Shown here: piece after piece, positions 7,215 through 14,286 of the stretch
Position numbering within the stretch: the stretch's first letter is position 1
How the letters are laid out: each line of letters starts with the position of its first letter
From: JBOHBN01 sp050698355
GTDB taxonomy: Bacteria; Actinomycetota; Actinomycetes; Streptosporangiales; WHST01
Length of the DNA: 14,327 nucleotides
Assembly (NCBI GenBank): GCA_050698355.1
Contig: JBOHBN010000419.1
Coordinates: forward strand, 1-14,327
Direction: 5' to 3'
Translations under genes and position numbers: made by a program
The notes under the pieces: generated by a model
Told to the model about the DNA's origin: nothing
The model's database searches: none
Seen by the model: only the letters and a program-made list of their open reading frames with translations

Positions 7215-7913
7215 ATGACAGGCACACAGGTAGCAATCATCACCGGAGCATCGCGCGGGCTTGGCCTCGCGCTCACCGAGGAGCTCAGCCGCGCGGGCTG
7301 GGCGGTCGTCGTCGACGGCCGCAACGCCGCGGCTCTGCACGCCGCCGTCGGCGGACTCGACGGCGTACGCGCCGTTCCCGGCGACGTCACCGACGACGTA
7401 CACCGCGACGCTCTGGTCACCGAGGCGGAACGCCTCGGCGGCCCACACTTGCTGGTCAACAACGCGGGCGTGCTGGGGCCGAGCCCGCAGCCGACGCTCG
7501 CCGACTACCCGAGCGAGGTATTGCGGGAGGTCCTCGAGTCGAACCTGGTCGCTCCGCTGGCACTGGCGCGGCGGGTGCTTCCGGCGCTTCGCGGCAACGG
7601 CGGCGCGATCGTCAACATCACGTCGGATGCGGCCGCCGAGGCGATGGAGGGCTGGGGCGGCTACGGGGCGGCGAAGGCCGGCCTGGAGCACGCCTCGGCC
7701 GTGCTCGCGGCCGAGGAGCCGCGGGTGCGGGTGTGGTGGGTCGACCCGGGCGACCTGCGTACGCAAATGCACCAGGAGGCCTTCCCGGACGAGGACATCT
7801 CCGACCGGGCGCTGCCGGCGACGGTGACGCCCGCGTTCGTGCGGTTGGTGACCGAACGGCCCGCCAGCGGCCGCTACCGCACGGACGACCTGCTCACGGG
7901 AGCACCGGCATGA
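7215..7913 (+). CDS. short-chain dehydrogenase/reductase (classical SDR)
   Basis: This 232-aa protein is a classical SDR. The cofactor turn is TGASRGLG at 10-17, DV at 57-58 matches the adenine-ring contact, NNAG is at 82-85, and the catalytic residues Ser137 (NITSD), Tyr150 and Lys154 (YGAAK) are all present. Arg36 after the second strand (VVVDGRN) suggests NADP(H) preference, an inference from the family. The region after the active site is shorter than usual, with VDPGDLRTQM at 176-185 in place of the typical PG.V.T segment. The substrate is unknown. It is the first gene of a plus-strand operon, and its TGA overlaps the start of the QueA-like gene (ATGA), so the two proteins are made together. 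Unlike the SDR-like protein at 1-762, its active site is complete. Confidence 0.94.
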   Translation: MTGTQVAIITGASRGLGLALTEELSRAGWAVVVDGRNAAALHAAVGGLDGVRAVPGDVTDDVHRDALVTEAERLGGPHLLVNNAGVLGPSPQPTLADYPSEVLREVLESNLVAPLALARRVLPALRGNGGAIVNITSDAAAEAMEGWGGYGAAKAGLEHASAVLAAEEPRVRVWWVDPGDLRTQMHQEAFPDEDISDRALPATVTPAFVRLVTERPASGRYRTDDLLTGAPA

Positions 7914-8932
7914 GCGCGGTCACGCTCGACGCGACGCTCGACTTCGAGCTGCCGGCGGCGCTGGAGGCGCGCGAGCCGGCCGAGGTACGCGGCAGCGGCC
8001 GGGACGACGTACGCCTGCTGGTGGGCCGGGTCGGGACGGGCGCAGTGGAGCACCATGCATTCGCCGACCTGCCCGACCTGCTGGAGCCTGGCGACGTGGT
8101 GGCCGTCAACGTCTCCGGCACCTTGCCGGCGGCGGTGGACGCCGAGGACGGGCTCACCGTGCACTTCTCCACCCGGGCCGACGACGGCAGCTGGGTGGTC
8201 GAGCTGCGGCACGACGGCGAGCGGTACGCCGGCGGCCGCACGGGCCAGGTCGTCGCGCTGCCCGGCGGGCGGTCGCTGCGGCTGCACGGCGCGTACTCAC
8301 CCGGGCGGCTGTGGCGAGCGCGGCTGGACGTGCCGGACGTGCCCGCGTACCTGGCGGCGTACGGGCGGCCGATCCGGTACGGCTACGTCACCGGCGAGTG
8401 GCCGGTGAGCGCCTACCAGACGGTGTTCGCGACCGAGCCGGGCAGCGCGGAGATGCCGAGCGCAGGTCGCCCGTTCACCGCCGAGACGGTGGTACGCCTG
8501 GCAACCCTCGGCGTGCTCGTCGTCCCGATCACCTTGCACACCGGGGTCGCCTCGCCCGAGGCGCATGAGTTGCCGTACCCGGAGCGGTTCGCCGTTCCCG
8601 CGGTCACGGCACGCACCGTCGCGCAGGCGCGGTCGGCGGGCGGCAGGATCATCGCCATCGGCACGACCGTCGTGCGCGCTCTGGAGTCGGCGGCGGACAG
8701 ATATGGTCGGCTCACCGCGGCTTCCGGATGGACGGACCTTGTGGTGACACCAGAACGCGGCGTACGAGTGGTCGACGGTCTGCTCACCGGGCTGCACGAG
8801 CCGCGAGCCTCGCACCTGGCCATGCTGGAGGCGGTGGCCGGACGTACGGTGCTCCGCCGTTGCTACGACGAGGCGCTGCGCCAGGGGTACCTCTGGCACG
8901 AGTTCGGCGACGTCAACCTGCTGATGCCCTGA
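7910..8932 (+). CDS. QueA-like S-adenosylmethionine:tRNA ribosyltransferase-isomerase family protein (divergent paralogue)
   Basis: This 340-aa protein has the length of QueA, which transfers and isomerises the ribosyl part of SAM onto 7-aminomethyl-7-deazaguanine in tRNA during queuosine synthesis. Family landmarks are YQTVFATEPGSAEMPSAGRPFT at 169-190 (shown split: YQTVFATEPG, then SAEMPSAGRPFT), LHTGV at 209-213, AIGTTVVRALES at 249-260, VVDGLLTGLHEPRASHLAML at 287-306 and the C-terminal EFGDVNLL. Several differ from true QueA as I recall it: GSVAAPTAGLHFT has become GSAEMPSAGRPFT, and the GTFRPV segment after LHxG is missing. No other queuosine gene is nearby. A role in queuosine is therefore uncertain, and a different SAM-using reaction is possible. 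GGGAG lies 7 nt before the ATG. Confidence 0.88.
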   Translation: MSAVTLDATLDFELPAALEAREPAEVRGSGRDDVRLLVGRVGTGAVEHHAFADLPDLLEPGDVVAVNVSGTLPAAVDAEDGLTVHFSTRADDGSWVVELRHDGERYAGGRTGQVVALPGGRSLRLHGAYSPGRLWRARLDVPDVPAYLAAYGRPIRYGYVTGEWPVSAYQTVFATEPGSAEMPSAGRPFTAETVVRLATLGVLVVPITLHTGVASPEAHELPYPERFAVPAVTARTVAQARSAGGRIIAIGTTVVRALESAADRYGRLTAASGWTDLVVTPERGVRVVDGLLTGLHEPRASHLAMLEAVAGRTVLRRCYDEALRQGYLWHEFGDVNLLMP

Positions 8933-8959
8933 TGCGACCGGGTACGGCATCATCGCGGC

Positions 8960-10315
8960 ATGAGCACGATACGGCTGGTGGTCGTCGGCGGCGATGCCGC
9001 CGGGATGAGCGCGGCGAGCCAGGCGAAGCGCCTGGCGGGCGATGCGCTGGAGGTGGTCGCGCTCGAACGTGGCGCGTACACCTCGTACTCTGCGTGCGGC
9101 ATCCCGTATTGGATCGCGGGCGACGTCGGCGGGGTCGACGCGCTGATCGCGCGGAGCCCCGAAGCACACCGCGAGCGCGGCATCGACATGCGGATGCACA
9201 CCGAGGCGACCGCCGTCGACCTCGACCGCGGCACGGTGACCGCGTACGACGGCGGGCGCGAGTACGCCCTCGGGTTCGACCACCTCGTGCTGGCGACCGG
9301 GGCAGTGCCCGTGTGGCCGGACCTGCCGGGCGCGGACGCGGCGGGCATCCACGGCGTGCAGACCATCGGCGACGGGGAACGGCTGCTCGACGACCTCGCC
9401 GCCACCACGCGGCCGCAGCGCGCGGTCGTCGTCGGCGGCGGCTACATCGGCATCGAGATGGCCGAGGCGATGGTGCGGCGCGGCCTCACCGTGACCGTCG
9501 TCGACCGCGCGGAGCAGCCGATGACCACCCTCGACCCCGACATGAGCGCGCTGGTGCACGAGGCGATGGAGGGCATGGGCATCAGCGTCGTGACCAGGAC
9601 GCCGGTCGAGGACTTCACCGTCGCCGAGGGGCACGTGCGCGGCGTCACCGCAGGCGGCGCGGAGTACCCCGCCGACCTGGTCGTCCTGGGCCTTGGTGTA
9701 CGCCCGGCAACCGAGCTCGCCGGCCAGGCCGGCCTACCGCTCGGCACCTCCGGCGGGGTGCGGGTCGACCGACGGATGGCCATACGGGGTCACGACGGCG
9801 TGTGGTCGGCGGGCGACTGCGTCGAGTCACTCGACCGGGTATCCGAAACGTGGGTCAACGTCCCGCTCGGTACGCATGCGAACAAACAGGGCCGCGTCGC
9901 CGGCAGCAACATCGCCGGCACGTACGCCACCTTCCCCGGCATCGTACGGACCGCTGCGAGCAAGGTCTGCGACCTGGAGATCGCCCGTACCGGGCTGCGG
10001 GAGATCGACGCGCGGGCGGCCGGTTTCGAGTACGTGACCGCGACCGTCGAGTCGACCACGCGGGCGGGCTACTTTCCCGGTGCCGCACCGATCACCGTGA
10101 AGGTGCTGGCCGAGGTCAACTCCGGCCGCCTGCTCGGCGCGCAGATCGTCGGCCGGGAGGACTCCGCGAAGCGCATCGACGCATGCGCGCTCGCGGTGTG
10201 GAACCAGATGAGCGTCGGCGAACTGGCGATGTCCGACCTGTCGTACGCGCCGCCGTTCTCCCCTGTCTGGGACCCGATCCTCATCGCGGCGCGCAAGGCG
10301 TCCGACAAGCTCTGA
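8960..10315 (+). CDS. FAD-dependent pyridine nucleotide-disulfide oxidoreductase, CoA-disulfide reductase-like
   Basis: This 451-aa protein belongs to the single-cysteine flavin disulfide reductases (CoA-disulfide reductase, NADH oxidase/peroxidase). The FAD-binding turn is VVGGDAAGMSAA at 8-19. The redox cysteine is Cys46 in SYSACGIPY. The NAD(P)H-binding motif is VVGGGYIGIEMAE at 157-169, and the second FAD contact is GVWSAGDCVE at 280-289. The C-terminal dimerisation domain carries LSYAPPFSPVWDPI at 427-440, a segment typical of CoA-disulfide reductases, including the Tyr429 that aligns with their conserved active-site tyrosine. There is no rhodanese domain. A thiol-redox role in the cytoplasm is inferred. 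It starts 27 bp after the QueA-like gene with no clear ribosome site, so it is probably co-transcribed. Confidence 0.92.
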   Translation: MSTIRLVVVGGDAAGMSAASQAKRLAGDALEVVALERGAYTSYSACGIPYWIAGDVGGVDALIARSPEAHRERGIDMRMHTEATAVDLDRGTVTAYDGGREYALGFDHLVLATGAVPVWPDLPGADAAGIHGVQTIGDGERLLDDLAATTRPQRAVVVGGGYIGIEMAEAMVRRGLTVTVVDRAEQPMTTLDPDMSALVHEAMEGMGISVVTRTPVEDFTVAEGHVRGVTAGGAEYPADLVVLGLGVRPATELAGQAGLPLGTSGGVRVDRRMAIRGHDGVWSAGDCVESLDRVSETWVNVPLGTHANKQGRVAGSNIAGTYATFPGIVRTAASKVCDLEIARTGLREIDARAAGFEYVTATVESTTRAGYFPGAAPITVKVLAEVNSGRLLGAQIVGREDSAKRIDACALAVWNQMSVGELAMSDLSYAPPFSPVWDPILIAARKASDKL

Positions 10316-10421
10316 GCAAGATCAGCCGGTGTCGACGGAACGACGCGGCCAGGCGAGCGATCCTGCCATGCCACCAGCTACTCGCGTGGCCGCGCGGGGT
10401 CGCTTCAACCTGATCGGCGGT

Positions 10422-10439
10422 CCCACCGCGTGCGGCGGG
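10422..10439 (+). terminator. weak GC-rich stem-loop, possible terminator of the SDR/QueA-like/FAD operon
   Basis: CCCACCG and CGGCGGG pair with one A-C mismatch around a CGTG loop. It sits about 105 bp after the FAD gene stop and is not followed by a U-run. In DNA this GC-rich such stems arise easily by chance. Confidence 0.22.
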
Positions 10440-10493
10440 CTCGTTGTCGGGCCCACGGCTGTTGCCTTGATGGTGTCGACGCCTGCGTGACGG

Positions 10494-10499
10494 TAGAGT
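10494..10499 (+). promoter_or_regulatory. possible -10 box for the ankyrin-repeat gene
   Basis: TAGAGT matches the actinobacterial TANNNT form. The best upstream -35-like hexamer, TTGATG at 10467-10472, is 21 bp away, longer than the normal 16-19, so the assignment is weak. Confidence 0.28.
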
Positions 10500-10609
10500 G
10501 GACCCGCTTCGCCGGGCGCGTCCGGTCCGCGGGGAAGGGACAATCCCACCGGCAGCGTGAGTACGCACATGGGACGGACCTCGGCCCGACGACGCGGACA
10601 CGGGCACTC

Positions 10610-10614
10610 GGAGG
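10610..10614 (+). promoter_or_regulatory. ribosome binding site of the ankyrin-repeat gene
   Basis: GGAGG lies 6 nt before the ATG at 10621. It fixes this start and contrasts with the neighbouring operon, whose first gene lacks a ribosome site. Confidence 0.75.
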
Positions 10615-10620
10615 TTCGCC

Positions 10621-11931
10621 ATGCCCGAGCTACCGGTACGCCCCTCACTCGAATACCTGCGCAAGCAGGCCAAGGCACTCCGGCGGGAGCGCGGGCTGGC
10701 TTTGAGTCGAGCGCAGTACCAACTGGCACGCGAGTACGGCTTCGCGAGCTGGCCGCGGCTCGTCCATCACGTGCAAGCCTCTGGCTTGACGGGGGTCGAG
10801 CGGGTGCTGGTGCTCGCCGACCCGCCGGCGCTCGCCGGGCACCTTCGCGCTGACGCAGCGTGGGCCACCACGGCAGTCGCCGGTCTTCCGCCCCTGCTGG
10901 CCCTGCTACGGCGGTCGACCGGAACACCTGCCGACGTATGGCGCTGTGCCGAACTGCTGCTCGACGCCGGCGCTGACCCGGACAGTCACATTCCCCAGGA
11001 CGGCGGCCAGTGGCGGATCTCCGCGCTTCTCGCAGCCGTCGAGCGCGCTGACCCGCGGCTGGCCCGCCTGCTGCTGGGTCATGGCGCTACACCAGACGAG
11101 GACGCCTTCTACCACGCCTGCGAGCTGGCAGACACCACGTACTTCGACCTGCTGTACCGGCCGGGCTTCGAGCACGTGGTCATTCGCATGCTGGACTTCG
11201 AGGACCCCGCTGGCCTGCGGTGGTTCCTCGACCACGGCGTCGACGTGAACGCGCACGGCTGCTTGCACTGGGCGATCGGTCGTGGGCGCGGCGTGGCGAT
11301 CCTGCGGATGCTGCTCGACGCGGGTGCGGATGTGAATCTGCCGCACCCCGCCACGGGCGACCGTCCACTCGCAGTCGCCGCCCGCTGCGGGCATCTCGCC
11401 GCCTACGACCTGCTTGCGGCGCGTGGCGCCACCGCGGACCTTGCCGCGGTGGACGTTGCGGTGCTCGCCGTGGCCCGCGGCGATTCCGTGCGCCTACCGG
11501 CAGCGCCCCCGCCCATGCCCGGCATCCCCGGTGACGACTCCGGCTGGCTGCTGAGCCAGTTCGCATCGCTCGGACGCACCGACGTGGTGCGGGCGCTGCT
11601 CGACGCGGGCCTCGCCGTCGACACCCGCGGCTGGAGCAACTTCACCCCACTCGACCAAGCCGCCATGCACGGCCGCGCTGAGACCGTACGGCTCCTGATC
11701 GAACGCGGAGCCGATCTGCACGACCGCGCCTTCGACGAGGACGGACCGACGCCACTGGACTGCGCCCTCTGGGGACTCCAGCACAGCCACGCCGATGACG
11801 GCGACTACCTGGACACCGTCCGACCCCTCCTCGCCGCCGACGCACCAACCCGGCACTCGCCACCCACCGGAGACGCGGCCATCGACGCCCTGCTGGCCGC
11901 CCGCAGCGACCTCGACGAGGGACGGTCGTGA
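10621..11931 (+). CDS. ankyrin-repeat protein
   Basis: This 436-aa protein has no signal peptide or membrane segment. The first 55 residues carry a basic motif, SLEYLRKQAKALRRER then LAREYGFASWPRLVHHV, which I recall from the N-terminus of many bacterial ankyrin proteins; its function is unknown. Ankyrin units follow. Clear consensus pieces are AELLLDAGADPD at 110-121, ARLLLGHGATPD at 148-159, LRWFLDHGVDVN at 199-210, LRMLLDAGADVN at 228-239, PLAVAARCGHLAAYDLLAARGA near 249-270 and TPLDQAAMHGRAETVRLLIERGAD near 342-365. The middle (285-310) is Pro/Gly-rich. Ankyrin stacks bind other proteins, so a binding role is likely, but no partner can be named. It stands alone on the plus strand and ends 4 bp from the stop of the convergent TPR gene. 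Confidence 0.9.
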   Translation: MPELPVRPSLEYLRKQAKALRRERGLALSRAQYQLAREYGFASWPRLVHHVQASGLTGVERVLVLADPPALAGHLRADAAWATTAVAGLPPLLALLRRSTGTPADVWRCAELLLDAGADPDSHIPQDGGQWRISALLAAVERADPRLARLLLGHGATPDEDAFYHACELADTTYFDLLYRPGFEHVVIRMLDFEDPAGLRWFLDHGVDVNAHGCLHWAIGRGRGVAILRMLLDAGADVNLPHPATGDRPLAVAARCGHLAAYDLLAARGATADLAAVDVAVLAVARGDSVRLPAAPPPMPGIPGDDSGWLLSQFASLGRTDVVRALLDAGLAVDTRGWSNFTPLDQAAMHGRAETVRLLIERGADLHDRAFDEDGPTPLDCALWGLQHSHADDGDYLDTVRPLLAADAPTRHSPPTGDAAIDALLAARSDLDEGRS

Positions 11932-11953
11932 ACCGCTATCGCTTCTTGCGGTT
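11931..11953. terminator. small stem-loop at the convergent stop codons
   Basis: AACCGC (11931-11936) and GCGGTT (11948-11953) are perfect complements around an 11-base loop. The stem includes the last base of the ankyrin stop and touches the stop of the convergent TPR gene, so it could help end both transcripts. A 6-bp stem with no U-run is weak, and it overlaps coding sequence of the TPR gene. Confidence 0.22.
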
Positions 11954-13003
11954 GCGAATCACCACGACCCAGGAGGTGACGAAACTCGCCAGGACGCCGC
12001 CGGCCGCGACGTATAGTCCCCAGGTCGCCATCGAGGCCGGTGCGAACGCACCGAACAGTGACCCGAGCACGCACACGCCGACGCCGGCGACCATGAGCCC
12101 GAAGCCCAACTGCCGGCGCGGCAGTGTCAGCAGGTACCGCCGAGCCGTCACCGGCAACCGGTGCAGGGTGCGCCGGCCCAGCACGGCCCACACCGCGACG
12201 AGGAGCGCGCCGACCCCGGCGCGGACGGCGTACGTCACGCCCCCGCCGAGGCTGCCGATCGTCTCGCCGACGAGCAGGCGCAGCACCCAGAAGCCGGCGA
12301 ACGCGATGTAGTAGCCGAACGTCAGCAGCCGCCAACCGACGACCTCGACGTTCGCCCGTGCCACGCCGAGACCAGGGTCGGCACGCAGGGACGAGGTGAA
12401 GCCCTCGGCTGCCTGATGGACCCGGCCGAGGCGGAGCTCGACGAGGGCGAGGTTGTTCATCGCCGCCGCGTTCGTCGGTTCGAGCGAAAGTGCCTGCCGG
12501 TACGCGCGCTCGGCTACGGCCAGCTGACCGCGGTCCTGAGCGACGACGCCCATCACGAAGTGCGTCTCCGCCTCCTCGGGCGCGAGTGCCGTCGCATGCG
12601 ACGCGGCGTACCACGCCTCGTCACTCGCGCCGGGTCCGCGTGTCTCGTGCAGCGCCAGCGCGAGCTGGGCATGGGTCTGCCACAGGGCAGGACCGCAGCG
12701 TACGGCCTCGCGCGCGGCCGCGACGGCCTGGTCGGGGCGCTTCTGGTTCACCAGGGCGATGCTCGCCAGCCGGTGCGGCCACTCCTCGGCCGGTTCGAGC
12801 GCGGCCGCGCGGGCCGCGGCGGAGGTGGCCTCCTGCGGTTCGTCGACCCGGATCAGCGCGAGCGAAAGCAGGCACCACAGGCCGGCGTCCTCGCCGTCGC
12901 GCGCGAGCGCCTCGCGCAGCAGCGACCTCGCCTCGTCGAACCTGCCGCTCTCCAGCAGCAGCCGCGCCCGCTCGGTGGTGGGGTCGAGTCCGGCCTCGGT
13001 CAC
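11936..13003 (-). CDS. TPR-repeat protein with four C-terminal transmembrane segments
   Basis: This 355-aa protein has two halves. Residues 8-215 are a run of TPR-like helix pairs, for example ARLLLESGRFDEARSLLREAL at 13-33 (ARLLLESGRF, DEARSLLREAL), PDQAVAAAREAV at 90-101, and the best unit, AERAYRQALSLEPTNAAAMNNLAL at 164-187 (AERAYRQALSLEP, TNAAAMNNLAL). Residues 222-349 contain four hydrophobic spans (about 222-244, 257-276, 299-322, 328-349). The protein ends in the basic tail RNRKKR, suggesting that tail is cytoplasmic. With no signal peptide, the TPR half is probably cytoplasmic too. The start is GTG at 13003, after a G-rich stretch. It follows the AAA+ gene by 36 bp, so the two form a pair. 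A scaffold anchoring the ATPase to the membrane is my inference. No catalytic motif is visible. Confidence 0.88.
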   Translation of the reverse strand: MTEAGLDPTTERARLLLESGRFDEARSLLREALARDGEDAGLWCLLSLALIRVDEPQEATSAAARAAALEPAEEWPHRLASIALVNQKRPDQAVAAAREAVRCGPALWQTHAQLALALHETRGPGASDEAWYAASHATALAPEEAETHFVMGVVAQDRGQLAVAERAYRQALSLEPTNAAAMNNLALVELRLGRVHQAAEGFTSSLRADPGLGVARANVEVVGWRLLTFGYYIAFAGFWVLRLLVGETIGSLGGGVTYAVRAGVGALLVAVWAVLGRRTLHRLPVTARRYLLTLPRRQLGFGLMVAGVGVCVLGSLFGAFAPASMATWGLYVAAGGVLASFVTSWVVVIRNRKKR

Positions 13004-13039
13004 GGCGCCCCCCGCCCCGCCGAAATACCACCGGCCACG

Positions 13040-14275
13040 TCAGACGACCTTTCGCTTCTTCAGGTAGCGCAGCAGGTCGTCGTACGTGCCGCCCTCGTTG
13101 GCGAACATCGCGACGTTCTTCGCGGTGTCGAGCCAGGGCCCGATGGACGGCCGCACCTCGCGCACCGCTGCCTGGAAGTCGCGCATCTCGATCATCCGGG
13201 CCTCGCCGGAACGCACCGCGTCGAGCATCGCCTTCTCAGCCGCGGTGTCGCACAGGTGCGCCAGATCGGCGCCGGAGAACCCGTCGGTGTGCTTGGCGAT
13301 CGTCCGCACGTCCACGCCGGCGACCGGGCGTCCGCGCAGGTGGTACTTCACTACTTCTTCCCGCGCGTCCTCGTCCGGCGGGAGTACCAGCACGATCCGG
13401 TCGAACCGCCCCGGCCTGCGCATGGCCGGGTCGACGTCCCACGGCGCGTTGGTCGCGGCGAGTACGAACACGCCGTCGTTGTTGTTCGACACGCCGTCCA
13501 GCTCGGTGAGCAGCTGGTTGACCGTCGTACGCATGCCGGAGTTCCTGGTGTTGCTGCGCTTGTGGCCGATCGCGTCCAGCTCGTCGAGGAACACCACGCA
13601 CGGGGCGTTGCGGCGAGCGGTCTCGAACAGCTCGTGCAGGTTGCGCTCGCTCTGGCCGATCCACATGTCCAGGACCTCGACCACCGAGACCGAGATGAAC
13701 TGGGCACCCATCTCGCCCGCGACCGCCCGGGCGAGGAATGTTTTGCCACATCCCGGCGGCCCGTACAGCATCAACCCGCCGCGCAGCTGCTTGCCGTACA
13801 GCTTGCGCAGCTCGGGATTGCGCATCGGGGCGAGAAAAGCGACCTCGAGCCGGTCCTTGACGTCCTGCAGCCCGCCGACGTCGGCGAGCCGTACGCCTGC
13901 GTGCTCGACCTCGAACGCCGACTCGTCGGGGACCTCCTTGCCCTCCTCGTCGACGTACATCGGCTGGACCACGCCGTGGAACTCCTCCTCGAGCCGCGCC
14001 CAGTCGAACCCCTCCTCGCTCGGCCGCGACGTGTCCGCCTCATCCGGTTGGCTCGGTTCCGCCGGCTCGGAGCCGACTGCCCGCGCCATGACCGCGCGCG
14101 CCTCGGCGGAGCCAGGCTCACGCTGCAACGCCGCCGCGGCCTGCTCGATCGCCCCCGCGCCGTCGCCGGCGTCGACGAGGAGTCCGGCCAGGTGCACCCG
14201 GAGCGGAACGTCGTCGGGCGCGGCCACGACCGCGGAACGCAGGCTGGCGATCAGTGGCGAGTCGGCATCGGGCAT
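13040..14275 (-). CDS. AAA+ ATPase (p97/FtsH-type module) with N-terminal TPR-like segment
   Basis: From ATG 14275 this is 411 aa. Residues 5-66 form two TPR-like helix pairs (VHLAGLLVDAGDGAGAIEQA), then comes an acidic linker at 68-90. The AAA+ core has Walker A GPPGCGKT at 172-179, pore loop MWIG with Trp205, Walker B VVFLDE at 227-232, sensor Asn276 in LAATNAP, arginine-finger region RRPGRFD at 286-292 and sensor 2 GFSGADLAHLC at 332-342. The protein ends in LLRYLKKRKVV. There is no HEXXH protease motif and no second AAA domain, so it is a stand-alone unfoldase or remodelling motor by family logic. GGAGA (14286-14282) lies 6 nt before the ATG and supports this start. Upstream in-frame ATGs exist at 14305 and 14293. 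Its substrate is unknown; the TPR-membrane protein downstream is the likely partner. Confidence 0.92.
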   Translation of the reverse strand: MPDADSPLIASLRSAVVAAPDDVPLRVHLAGLLVDAGDGAGAIEQAAAALQREPGSAEARAVMARAVGSEPAEPSQPDEADTSRPSEEGFDWARLEEEFHGVVQPMYVDEEGKEVPDESAFEVEHAGVRLADVGGLQDVKDRLEVAFLAPMRNPELRKLYGKQLRGGLMLYGPPGCGKTFLARAVAGEMGAQFISVSVVEVLDMWIGQSERNLHELFETARRNAPCVVFLDELDAIGHKRSNTRNSGMRTTVNQLLTELDGVSNNNDGVFVLAATNAPWDVDPAMRRPGRFDRIVLVLPPDEDAREEVVKYHLRGRPVAGVDVRTIAKHTDGFSGADLAHLCDTAAEKAMLDAVRSGEARMIEMRDFQAAVREVRPSIGPWLDTAKNVAMFANEGGTYDDLLRYLKKRKVV

Positions 14276-14281
14276 GGGCGA

Positions 14282-14286
14282 TCTCC
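14282..14286 (-). promoter_or_regulatory. ribosome binding site of the AAA+ gene
   Basis: GGAGA on the minus strand is 6 nt from the ATG at 14275 and decides between three in-frame ATGs (14305, 14293, 14275). The remaining bases to the window edge (14287-14327) show no promoter. All three minus-strand frames are open there, so the upstream limit of the transcript is not visible. Confidence 0.65.

Larger units (their letters stand above)
10316..10620 (+). other. 305-bp non-coding region between the FAD enzyme and the ankyrin protein
   Basis: No convincing open frame fills this stretch. It holds a weak GC-rich stem (10422-10439), a TAGAGT -10-like box at 10494 and then a leader of roughly 115 nt. 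That leader contains a small GGGA-CAA-TCCC hairpin and ends in a good ribosome site. I looked for known riboswitch cores and did not recognise one. Confidence 0.6.

Noticed and set aside
7128..7772. N-terminal extension of the sensor kinase frame up to 7772
   Set aside because: It would run antisense through the divergent SDR gene, adds no recognisable domain, and the GAF/HisKA/HATPase protein is complete from 7091 or 7127.
8297..9634. Minus-strand open frame of about 445 codons
   Set aside because: It is antisense to two well-supported genes, is His/Asp/Arg-rich and shows no domain.
8728..10413. Long plus-strand frame overlapping the QueA-like and FAD genes
   Set aside because: It is Arg-rich shadow sequence in another frame. 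The FAD protein in its own frame shows all expected motifs from 8960.
10500..10600. Resemblance of GGGAAGGGACAATCCC and the following bases to part of a cobalamin riboswitch core
   Set aside because: The conserved B12-box is missing and the neighbouring gene is unrelated to cobalamin. The similarity is limited to a short G/C-rich stretch.
13040..14275. FtsH-type protease or ESX EccA as identity of the AAA+ protein
   Set aside because: There is no HEXXH motif, no N-terminal membrane helices and no C-terminal protease domain. The ATPase core is p97/FtsH-like rather than CbbX-like, and no ESX genes are in view.
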